Below are positions 46,969-57,130 of a stretch of 64,000 bases of DNA, piece after piece (positions within the stretch are counted from its first letter, which is position 1; each line of letters opens with the position of its first letter). Below the pieces are notes generated by a model. It saw only the letters and a list, made by a program, of their open reading frames with translations. It did not search any database and had not been told where the DNA came from. The stretch comes from Cyclotella cryptica (taxonomy: Eukaryota; Bacillariophyta; Thalassiosirophyceae; Thalassiosirales; Thalassiosiraceae). The position numbers and the translations under genes are program-made. The stretch covers positions 62,001-126,000 of the forward strand of contig JABMIG010000300.1 of assembly GCA_013187285.1 (NCBI GenBank), written 5' to 3'.

Positions 46969-47357
46969 GACATATCTTTTAGCGAATAATCAATTTTCCC
47001 GGTGTTCCCTGAACCCCTGAGTAGTTTTATAGAAACTTCAATGGTGTCATCATGTATTTATTTTATGACGAATTAAGCCCAGTGCCTGCACTGGGAACAA
47101 AACGGTCCCAGTAACAGGATTTCTGGGGCATCTCTAAGGTTTTTGATATTGTGCGTCTGAGCCTTATGTTGTGACTTGCATAGCACGCACAGGTAGGTCG
47201 ATTTGCAGAATATCTTCTCACCAAATATCAAATATCTCTTAGTAAATTGTGCATTAACTATCTAACAAGGGAAGGCATGGACAGTAGTCTTTCTTTTCCG
47301 ACACAGCAGAGCAGTGGCTTCTTAGCCACAAAGAAGGTGTATCACAGCTTCTTCATA
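46969..47357. other. Short unique stretch, nothing recognised
   Basis: Between the MITE and the truncated sixth array unit. It contains a CCCAGTGCCTGCACTGGGA hairpin near 47080. No coding frame is convincing. Confidence 0.35.
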
Positions 47358-47684
47358 GTGAGAGGTGGGCATGTACCGGTATTTATCATTGTGTTGTTCA
47401 GTTGTGTGTGTTGTGAGCTCCTTACTCTTGGTCACAGGTGGGCTCACAGGATTTTCTCATCATCTGGAGGCTTTAGTAATGGGGTAAATGATGTAATGGT
47501 TCCAATAGTAGTCTTGTTCCAGTCTTGTGAAAATTGACACTGTTGTGTGCTTGCAGTGTTTCAAGTAAATTTTCAGGCTTAGACAAATATTTTGTTGTAC
47601 AAAATAAGTAGGTGATTGTTAGACCTTGTTCAAGGTATTATTTTTGCCGTAGTTTATCTAGTGAAAAGATCGTAAATATAGGTA
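47358..47684 (+). repeat. Array unit 6, truncated, left part
   Basis: From GTGAGAGGTGGGCATGTACC onward this matches the last third of the array units, stopping at ATATAGGTA. The unit continues at 63641 (ATATCTTAAG), so the intervening 15,956 bases are an insertion. Confidence 0.85.
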
Positions 47685-47712
47685 ATTACAAGCAGCCGCT
47701 GCAAGATTTTTT
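47685..47712 (-). other. 3' terminus of the Helitron2: hairpin plus inner inverted repeat
   Basis: GCAGCCGCTGC (47692-47702) is a palindrome with 5-base GC-rich arms, seven bases from the end. CAAGATTTTTT (47702-47712) just inside it pairs with the opposite terminus. A rolling-circle transposase would be expected to use the hairpin as its termination signal. Confidence 0.75.
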
Positions 47713-48870
47713 AGCAGTCGATGCTAGTTATCAATTGAGGCGGCTGCTGTCTAGGTTGAGGTCATTTGTGAAGGTCACGAACGAAACATGCTTTAGGTCG
47801 GAGTAGTACTTAAGCGATTGTATTATCATTCTAATGAAGTAAGGTGGTCACAGTGATGTAAATGTAAAAGTTTTATTATTCGTGAATAAATTATGCATGT
47901 TCTGTTACGAATAAATTTGTATCATTGGTGGAGTAGTACCTTATATCTATGTTGTCAGAGGCCGTGCAGTTTTGAATGATGCAATCTTGAAGTTATTTAT
48001 ATTTTTGGGCAATAGAATACTAATATGTGCTCAAAAAGAAGTAAGCTTAGGCCGTGCAGTTTGTCATATGCAATCGTGAATGCTGTTTCCTGCTTGGGCA
48101 ATAGAGTAGTCTTGTGAGCCTAAGTAGAATCATGATATGACGTGTTTTATTTCTGAAACATTGTGTCAGCTTGTTTGCCATCGTACATGTAAACCCTCTT
48201 GAAGTTTTTAACTTTTTGTGTGCAGAACGACAACCACACCTGTCAAATTTCTGATTGGTGAGTGTGCTTTACATTGCTGCGGCGTTGTTTTATTGCCATC
48301 GTTTCAGTGGTACATCGTCGTTGTGGCGCCTCTGTTATTGTTGTGGGCGTCTCTTGTTGTACTATTTTTGGCTGTTGTCCTTGGTGTCGTTGTGGCCGTG
48401 GCTCGTTTCTGCCCAGTGTGTTAGCTGTCACTACAATTCGTTGTGGTGGTTGCGTCCTCTGCCGGTCTTGAACAACGGCTGTGGTGTGCAGCCGTAATGA
48501 TTGTCGCGTTGTATTCTGGTTTCAAGTTCTGCCATTTTTGAAGGGCGGTGTTATAACTCTCATTATGATTTCCGCCGTGTCGTCAACCACACAGAAACCA
48601 TTGCACTACTGTTGAGCCATTGACAGACAATAGAGAGGTAAGCTTTTGCAATCATGTGCGTTGAAGGTGAATTTTTGAAGCAATATACCCATGTGAAGAA
48701 TTCTCATTTGTTGTATTCTTTCTAATAATTGAAGGGCAAGGTGAGCAGAAGAATACTTGTTTCGTCGCCTGGCTTCTACCCGTATATGTGTGAGGAGACA
48801 CAACAATTGTCATTTTTGGTTGTAGTGTTTGTTGATGTGTTGTAGTTTTGCAGTGGTTCTACTTGTTTTG
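47713..48870. other. Helitron2 non-coding 3' region
   Basis: Two related segments start GCCGTGCAGTTT at about 47961 and 48052, each ending GGGCAATAGA(A/G)TA. A small frame at 48218-48424 is hydrophobic only because of GTT-rich composition. I support no gene here. Confidence 0.35.
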
Positions 48871-48880
48871 GTAATGCGTG

Positions 48881-50040
48881 GTTGTGGATGTTTTTGCCAC
48901 TAGGGTGTCGGGGCCAACAATTTTTGTGATTGTGTGGTGTAGGTTGGGTGTGGCAGTTAGGTGGCTTCAATTTGGAGTGAGGATCATTTGGAATTGTTGT
49001 TATGGTGCTCGCTTCTCTGACACTACAATAAACACTTTTGGTTTATGTTATCTGCATTTGGGTGATGTGAGGATTGGTGGTCCCACTTCTTAATGAAGTG
49101 CGTTGTTGTGGATGTTTTGGCCACCCGTGTGTCGGAGCCAACATTTTTGTGATTGTGTGGGGTAGGTTGGGTGTGGCTGTGGTGGAGTCAATTTGGAGTG
49201 AGGATCGTTTGGAATTGTTGTGATGGTTCTCGCTTCTCTGACACTACAATAATCACTGTTGGTTTATGTTATCTGCATTTGGGTGATGTGAGGATTGTTG
49301 GTCGCACTTCTTAATGAAGTGCGTTGTTGTGGATGTTTTCGCCACCCGTGTGTCGGGGCCAACATTTTTGTGATTGTGTGGGGTAGGTTGGGTGTGGCGG
49401 TGGTGGAGTCAATTTGGAGTGAGGATCGTTTGGAATTGTTGTGATGGTGCTCGCTTCTCTGACACTACAATAATCACTGTTGGTTTATGTTATCTGCATT
49501 TGGGTGATGTGAGGATTGGTGGTCCCACTTTTTAATGAAGTGCATTGTTGTGGATGTTTTTGCCAGTCGTTTGTCGGGGCCAACAATTTTTGTCATTGTG
49601 TGGTGTAGGTTGTTTGTGGCGGTGGTGGAGTCAATTTGGAGTGAGGATCATTTGGAACTGTTGTGATGGTGCTCGCTTCTCTGACACTACAATAATCACT
49701 GTTGGTTTATGTTAACTGCATTTGGGTGATGGGAGGATTGGTGGTCCCACTTTTTAATGAAGTGCATTGTTGTGGATGTTTTTGCCAGTCGTTTGTCGGG
49801 GCCAACAATTTTTGTCATTGTGTGGGGTAGGTTGTTTGTGGCGGTGGTGGAGTCAATTTGGAGTGAGGATCATTTGGAACTGTTGTGATGGTGCTCGCTT
49901 CTCTGACACTGCAATAATCACTGTTGGTTTATGTTAACTGCATTTGGGTGATGGGAGGATTGTTTGTCCAATTCTTAACGAAGTGCATTGTTGTGGTTGT
50001 TGTGGCCACTTGTGTGTCGAGTCCAAGAAAAGTGTTTTTG
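48881..50040 (+). repeat. 221-base minisatellite, five units
   Basis: GTTGTGGATG (GTTGTGGTTG in the last) marks unit starts at 48881, 49105, 49326, 49547, 49769 and 49990, a spacing of 221-224 bases. Each unit contains GGCTCGCTTCTCTGACACTA-like sequence and GTTTATGTTA(T/A)CTGCATTTGG. The array ends about 70 bases before the first exon of the large cargo gene. Confidence 0.85.
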
Positions 50041-50108
50041 CCACTACTTGTGATTTGTGCTTTCTAACATTATTGGAATTTTTGTCCATTATTCAAAAGT
50101 GCAGCATA

Positions 50109-53100
50109 ATGAATGAAGGGTCAGAGACTGTTGATGTTAATGTAGGTAACGAAGGTCAGAATGAGTCTTCCAATGCTGAAGTAGTGCAGGAATCCAATGT
50201 AAGTAATCTGCATTGTTAAGTGTTTTTGTGAACAGCTATCTGCATGTCACTTACTTTTACTTTCATACAGTTACCTACTATTCAAGAGGAAAACAATATT
50301 AGAGATGCTCCTACTGATGAGGAGATGATTGTGAGTTTTAGTGCAGTTAACTCTTTTGTGTGTATGATTCTTCTGACAAGGTAACTTCTCTCCATAGGCT
50401 TTCAGGCGTGTCGTCACTTTTATGCGCAGCGGAGGTGTACTCAACAATGTGCAGAATGAGTCTTCTGCTCTGGTAACTTTCGATTCGACTCTTTCCCAGA
50501 ACCTGTCAACAATGAGTCAGAGCTGGACAAATGTTCTCCAGAGCTTGGTTGATTCTCAAACACGACAACAGGAAGCGATTGAGAGGGGATTTGAACGTCA
50601 CAACTTACTGGTTCAGAGGGGATTTGAAAGACTGATCGAATGTCTTTCCCATTCGCATAACACGATGCATTCAGAATCTGGTTCTGGTGTTGTTGATTTT
50701 GGAGATGACATGCTATCCAAAGATGGACATGAAGATGGAAGCAAGCTGCATGACAGGTCTGGAAGCAAGCAGCATGACGGTTCCATTAGCTTAGTTTTGA
50801 AGCGCCCTGATGGAAATATTCACAGGTACCGCCTACCTTCCTATTCTGAAGTTTATAAAAGTTTGGGAGGAGACTCAAGGAAAACAGAGCCGAAGAATTT
50901 GCCTTTTGATCTTGCAAGGCTGCTGGCTGCTGCGGCATGGAGTGTTTATAAGCCGGACAAACTTAAGTCAATTGTGCCCTTCGTGCTGGAATGGGATTCA
51001 AAACAACCGAAATTTGATTATGTTTCTCCCTGGATAGTTCAAACAAAGTATTGGGATATGCCTGATGTCTTATTAAAATTTGGAATGGCCCTTGTGATGG
51101 TTGATGGCAAGCTTTGTCTTGCTGTTTTTTGCATTCATTTTAATGATGAGGAATTTTCCATGCAACCACAGCTGTCAATTATTATTCCACCGTCCCTCAA
51201 AAACAGTAAATTACCAGAGAAGGAGCTCAAGTTGTTTTTGAGAAACTGTTTGCTATTGGGAAGGGTCAACACAAATTCTTTGAAACAATTGTTCAGAAGT
51301 TATTTCCTGCTGATGATACTCCAAAACTTCAAAAGACAGAGATTGCATCTGGTGTGTATGGGAAAGACCTCATTCTCAATTTTACCAAAGACAAACGTTC
51401 GAATGTGGGAAATGAATTTTCAGATTCCTTGTTTTGGTTTATCACTCTATGTTGTTCTGGGAAGGCAAAAGACAATATATTTTCGGATATGAAGGCTCAC
51501 TTAATGTCATGTGTGCAGAACAATGATCCAGCTGGTTACAGGAAATCAATTGTTAATGCGATATCGGAAGCTGTGGTTTTTTTGGCTGAGTCTAAATGCC
51601 TCCATCTTGAGAATGACATCAATGGCAAACTTCTTGGTGCGTCTGAAACTATTGCTGATTTTGTTGAAGAAATGAAGAAGTATATGAAAGCTGGGCAGCA
51701 GAGGCATAGAGATGTTTCGCCAATTTCTGGTAAATATACCTATGACTATTTTAATGAAAATTTTCTCATAATTAACTGATCCATTGTTTTTTGTCAGCAG
51801 AGCCAAAGGCAAAGAGGAAATCTGATCAAGAGACTTCTGGGGGGAATATGCCTAAGAAAGCAAAACAGAGCTATCAGCAGTCAAGTAAGTCCAAAAGCAA
51901 TCTTGACCAGGAATGAATTGAAAGCCCTCACCATCTGATATGTTGAAAAGGTGTCTTTGCTTTGTCTAAGAAGTGTTGTGAAGATAAAGGACTTGAGCTT
52001 GATGGTGAGAGGGACCATTTTTAATGTTCTAAAATTAAACCATCCAATATTGACACATCTGTTTTCTATGTTCGTAGTGCTTCAGACTTGCTTGTTTATT
52101 GGGATGTATTATCCCAGATCAGACAAGAAACTCAACCATCATTTTGCGAGGGATCTGAGACGCATTCACATATGTCATAAGAAGTATCCAAGTGTCTTCA
52201 TTCTCACAGCAGCTTCTGGGACAGATGAGCCTCTTTATCCTGAAGTAGAGCTTTGTAAGCAAGAGAGGCACAGTATTTATTCGTTGAGTTCTCGTGGGAA
52301 AAATTTACTTATGGTTCTTCACCAATGTCAACACTTCAATGAGACACCATTATACCAAGTAAGTTAGTTTGTATAGAAGCTTTTTCATGTTATGGTTTTT
52401 CTCACAGACAGAATTTCAGGTTTGTCTTGACCCCTATAAAGTCAATGAACACTGCAAGTTTAAGTATCCTGAACTAAAGGCGCTCATAGTTGAGAATTTT
52501 GTTTCAATGGTGAAATCTCAAAAATTCCAGTTGGGTGAATTGGATGACTACGTGGTCGTGGATGGTGCAATTCACAATAGCAATGGAGAATCGTTAGCTG
52601 TTTATGGCAATTTGTGGAATTCAGCGAGCATATATCTGCCATGGAACAAAACTGTAGCTGTGACTCTCACTTGGAATCTGACTGTCCTCTCCAAGTATTT
52701 TGCAATTTTTCCCTTGATTGGATCTACAATGAGAAACAACAGTCTTTACAATATTTCTTTGTCATTGTGTCAGGAGGAAGGCGATTTTGATCTCAAATTT
52801 GATAGATTGACGTTAACAAAGGTGAGGAACGAGGCATCTGGAAATGAGCTGGCAGACAGAGCTGGTGTTCACGTGGATAATTTGCGGTTGCTGCACACCG
52901 TATACGGATTGGGCAATATTGATTACATTTGCCTGAAAGTTCTGGGCTGCCACCATCCTCAGTATGATGATGACCATGAAAAAGCATTTGGATTGAATGT
53001 TGGTGGATATTTTCTTCCATGTGCCAGTACTGATGTAGATGAAAGTGGGTTTCAGTTCGAGCCAGAAAGTGACACACCTGACACTGAGACATCATCAGAT

Positions 53101-55031
53101 GATGATTTTCTCCCCAACAGAAAGGTGGTTACAAAAATGGTTCAAGTGGTTGATCGTGAGTAATTCAGGTTGTTCCCATTATAGGTTGCATGTTTTCAGA
53201 ATGATATAATTTCTGTTTTTGGAAATGCAGGTAAAGCTGAAACAGATGAAAGTGCAAATGAAAGTACCAATAGCGGTTCCGGTGACACTTCTCATTCAGA
53301 AGGTAGTTCCAAGGAAGCTGTGGAAGGAGAATCTGATGATGGTGATTATGATGTGGATGACGGCAATGCTGACAGTTTAGAAAGCAGGGAAAGTGATGAA
53401 TCAGAAGTGTCAGGTGATATAGAAAGCAGCAATTCACATGATAGTGAGAGTGATGGAAGGAACAAATTGGAAGATATTAAAAGCATTTCTTCAGATGAAA
53501 TTTTTCATAACTCCAATGGAAGCATTTCCGATTCTGATTTACAGAGTACTGGTCCTATTTCCAATCCTCCTGAAAGATTGAATGAAGCATTTGAAGAGGA
53601 ATTTGAAATAATGGAGAGTGACACTTCAGAGTCTGGTATGTAATTTGATGGTTTAAAATGAATATGACTTTTGTTGATTCAGTTTAATTGATACTTGCCT
53701 TTGTAGTTTGCATGTTATGCTCAAAACAGTATTTTCAATATATGGATCATACAAAACTCAATGCAGAGGAATCCTCTTTGCATACTTATTTGTGTGCTCT
53801 CAGAAATAGTGATGGATTTAGATTGCTTGATGTGAGGAAGGAATCATTGATGTGTAGGAGGATCACTGAAAGGATTGAGAAGCTTCAAACAACATTTTTA
53901 AAGATGCCAGATGAATTTAGAAATAAATGGGTTACGACTGAAGATATGCGTCGTTTCATTTTGAGAGATGAGGAAATGAAGGGAGAATGCAGTGCAGATA
54001 CTTTTGGTATAATTTTGGAAGGTCGCTTCAATGGGTGTAGTCATTGTAACAATTGTCATGTGGGACTTTGGAGTTGCAACATTGGCATAACGAACCCTGT
54101 GGATAGGGATATTTTGGAAAAAGTTTTTGAAGACATAGATGCGACTCTAACACCTATGGAGTCAGATGACAAAGAAAGCTTAGTGATGAGAATTTCATGC
54201 AGCAAATATCTCGATGATATTGTGATTTACAATCCTTGCTACTCAATTCTTAATGAGTCCTTGACATCACATCAGCCGAAAAGAAGATCTGAAGGAGTGG
54301 TGAAACAATCAGTACACGTCTACAGCGGTGGTAATGGAGAAGGAGAAGGCAGAAGAATTGTGACACTTCCAAATTATACATCATATGGTCGTCATCAAGA
54401 CAATTGGCATGGAAGGCCACTGAAGCTTTCCACATTTCTTGCTAGTCTTATTTGTTGGCGAGCATGTTGGAACCATCTCACAGAAATTTCTAGAAAATGT
54501 CCACCCACACATTGTCAATTGTTATTTTATTATGGAGCATTGAAGTCAAAGATGGGTCACCACAGAGACAACTTCAATGTTCAATTTATCAAAAATGTTG
54601 TTTCTGGAAAATCTGTTACTTTGAATGGCCATCCTTCTGGCGGAGGTGAGAATTCTCAGATCGTTGGGTCAAATGTGTTGGTACTGACAATGGGCAGCAA
54701 ACCTATGAAATTTGCATTCAGGTTTCCATCTTTGGGAAATGTTCAAGGTAACAAGAGCACATACATTACTTCTCCCAGGCATCATTTCACGTGTGGAAAA
54801 TTGACAATATCAGTTCTAGATCCCATTGATGACATCATGATGACACATGGAGCAAGCTTTGTTTACAGCACAAGGGCAAACAAGAATCAATGGTACAGAG
54901 TAGGTTACTGCTTCAGGTGGCTTCAATCTTTCAGAGATTTTTATGAGGACACTTGTACATTGCGGATAGACTCATCTGGTATTCACAGAAAGAGATGTGG
55001 AAAGAAAACAGACAGAGATATATACACATAA
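50109..55031 (+). CDS. Large cargo gene, nine exons, C-terminal AlkB-like 2OG-Fe(II) dioxygenase
   Basis: Exons: 50109-50198, 50271-50330, 50398-51729, 51801-51884, 51951-52004, 52078-52358, 52408-53155, 53231-53635, 53707-55031. All introns are GT-AG and phases agree except for one missing base near 51210 (AGTAAATTACC). The exons sum to 4,379 bases, one short of 1,460 codons. The N-terminus is acidic and polar. A basic patch (EPKAKRKS, MPKKAKQS) could be a nuclear signal. Exon 8 is strongly Ser/Asp/Glu-rich. Exon 9 has a Cys cluster (GCSHCNNCHVGLWSC), then FYYGALKSKMGHHRDNF with the HxD iron ligands (about residues 1302/1304), SNVLVLTMGSKPMKFAFRF, MMTHGASF with the distal His (about 1398), and RVGYCFR, the AlkB R-x5-R pair (about 1416/1422). 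AlkB enzymes oxidatively demethylate nucleic acids; the substrate here is unknown. The middle 900 residues match nothing I know. Confidence 0.75.
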
Positions 55032-55228
55032 GATATCCATTTCCAACAATTTAATACTTTTTTGTACCATAATTTTTCTATATGTTATTGAAAATTTAAG
55101 ACTTACAGTCAATCAGAAAGTGAAGATTGCATACTGTATAAGACTGAACACATCACCATATTTACTCCAAACCGGAACGAGCGAGTCATTTTTCGGCAAT
55201 ATTGTTTGACCGAAGAAACAAGCACAAC

Positions 55229-55543
55229 TCATTGTGATAGGATCCTTTTGTGATTTTGATGTTGCTGGATTATCCAAATATGATATAATATTGCTTCAGA
55301 CAAACTGATGTTTCTCAATTCGAAATTACTGATTTTGTTATGCAATGCCAATCTCAGCAGCAATCTAACTGGAAATGCTTCTAACAGTGAGACATGGTCA
55401 TTCTGTTGTTGACTCTCAACCCAAGTGAAAGAAAGCTCTGATTTATTTTGGAAGAAGAAATTTTTGAGACACCAAGTTACGTCATGATGGTGGTATGAAG
55501 ACAGCACTTGTTCTTCTGCTCTAATGAAAAATACAGTGAACAT
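55229..55543 (-). CDS. Unrecognised 104-residue ORF between cargo genes, doubtful
   Basis: A minus-strand frame starting at 55543 (MFTVFFIRAEEQVLSSYHHH ... HQNHKRILSQ) in an AT-rich gap between the two plus-strand cargo genes. No domain, coiled coil or splice context supports it; it may be chance. The remaining gap, 55544-56210, shows nothing. Confidence 0.2.
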   Translation of the reverse strand: MFTVFFIRAEEQVLSSYHHHDVTWCLKNFFFQNKSELSFTWVESQQQNDHVSLLEAFPVRLLLRLALHNKISNFELRNISLSEAILYHIWIIQQHQNHKRILSQ

Positions 55544-56210
55544 GTCTCACTCTTTCCATGACAATAAAATTATGATAAGAAAAACAAAATAAGAATGAAG
55601 CTGGCAACAAAGAGCAAATGCAGTTTGCATCGCTCAGTCTGATTGTCATATGAATATTCTGTTCAGAATATTATACTATAGAATGTTCTTTTGACTTGTT
55701 CAAAATATTTTGTGTTATCATTTAATATAAAATTGATATGTTAAAAAGTTATCCGTTCAAGTCACTCTGCAGCTCAGAACAGCTTCTCCCAAATATTTAG
55801 TTTATTACTAAATTTGAAAATGATATGTTCAAATTTCTACACCATTCAATTTATTTGGCAGATTACCAAGACGTTGTCAATCGAAAAATTACCGATGTAA
55901 AGGTACAGGTAGAATATGGTATATAGGTATCTATTTCATAAAAGATACCTTTTGGTGCACGGCACACATTTTTTGAATTTTCCAAGAAATCAGAAACTTT
56001 GTTTCTCATAACCACAAAATATTGAGAAAAGAATTTCTCATTTCTGTGTGTGTAAAATTTAAAAAATTGGAGAAGACGTTGCAATCTGAGACGTTGTTTC
56101 AATTCTTGTTCACCCAAATTCAGATCATTTTTAAACACTTCTGATGAAATGAGTTGCTCATATTTCTGAGATGGGAATATTTATTAAATCATTTAGAAAC
56201 AAAGACAGCC

Positions 56211-56936
56211 ATGGCAAACACAGGAACCAAAAACACTGCACCATCAACCCCTACAAAAGGCAAACCTCCAGCTAAAGCGGCGACTCCTCCAAGAAAGTCC
56301 GCTATAGACCGCAGCCCTCTTAAATCAGTCAAGTCATCTAAAGACCAGATTGTGCGATACAAGGAAGTTGGAATTGAAGGCGTCTGTCTTGCTTTTTGTT
56401 ACAAGCCAGATGGGATTAATCCTTCCTACATTGCTCCTATCATTCGCTATTTGGATGATTCCGAAGGTGACAAGGCGGCTGGTCATATCATGTTTCTTGC
56501 CCAGCTTCGTGATTCTAATGGAGCGAATGTTCCTTTACAAACACCCTCAGCCACAGGGAAATTGTACTCAACAGACGTCATTGTGATGTCCCTTGATGAT
56601 CCTAAGTATACCTTCTTTTCGGCAATTGGTGATCTTGTAAATGTTCTCAATGATGCTGCACGTAATTCTGTAGTGAGACCTCAATGGCAGTATCAAGTCC
56701 CTAGTTTCGTCAACAGAGGCAGGGCAACACCACCAACCATTGTCCCATTGAGCACATACTTACTAAATGATGATTGCATCAGTTTCATCAAGAGATTCTG
56801 GGAAAACTGTGAGAGCAAAGATGCATTGAACAACAATGAGCATCGAGATGTCATCCTCAAGGAGGTGTTTGGCTCTGCAGATGAAGGATGGCGAGCTTTG
56901 GAAAACATCTCTGAGGAAGCATATGAACTTTTGTAA
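56211..56936 (+). CDS. Cargo gene, intact 241-residue protein of unknown function
   Basis: I chose the ATG at 56211 (context GCCATGG) over an in-frame ATG at 56154 because the extra residues look non-coding. The N-terminal 50 residues are basic and Thr/Ser/Pro-rich (TPTKGKPPAKAATPPRKSAI, DRSPLKSVKSSK), resembling SPKK-type minor-groove-binding tails. The rest looks like a folded domain: VGIEGVCLAFCYKPDGINPS, YIAPIIRYLDDSEGDKAAGH, VIVMSLDDPKYTFFSAIGDL, then helices ending EGWRALENISEEAYELL. There are no introns or breaks, in contrast to its neighbours, so it may still be under selection. It lies tail to tail with the Rep gene, 194 bases apart. I recognise no family. Confidence 0.65.
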   Translation: MANTGTKNTAPSTPTKGKPPAKAATPPRKSAIDRSPLKSVKSSKDQIVRYKEVGIEGVCLAFCYKPDGINPSYIAPIIRYLDDSEGDKAAGHIMFLAQLRDSNGANVPLQTPSATGKLYSTDVIVMSLDDPKYTFFSAIGDLVNVLNDAARNSVVRPQWQYQVPSFVNRGRATPPTIVPLSTYLLNDDCISFIKRFWENCESKDALNNNEHRDVILKEVFGSADEGWRALENISEEAYELL

Positions 56937-57130
56937 AGAAGGTGTCTAACAAATGTTTGTCAAACCGTTATTTTTCTATGGGAAATCAAAGATGTGACTG
57001 TGATTTGAAGAGTGTCAAAATAGTATTGCATTTTATGTTAAGCTTTAAATATTGCGTGATTTGTTTGTGTAATTCTTCTACAGTGTCCATTCAAAACGAT
57101 CTGTTAAGCTTTAATCCATTCAAAACGATC

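Noticed and set aside
48218-48497. Hydrophobic frames resembling membrane proteins
   Set aside because: Produced by GTT/TTG-rich low-complexity sequence; three overlapping frames all look hydrophobic.
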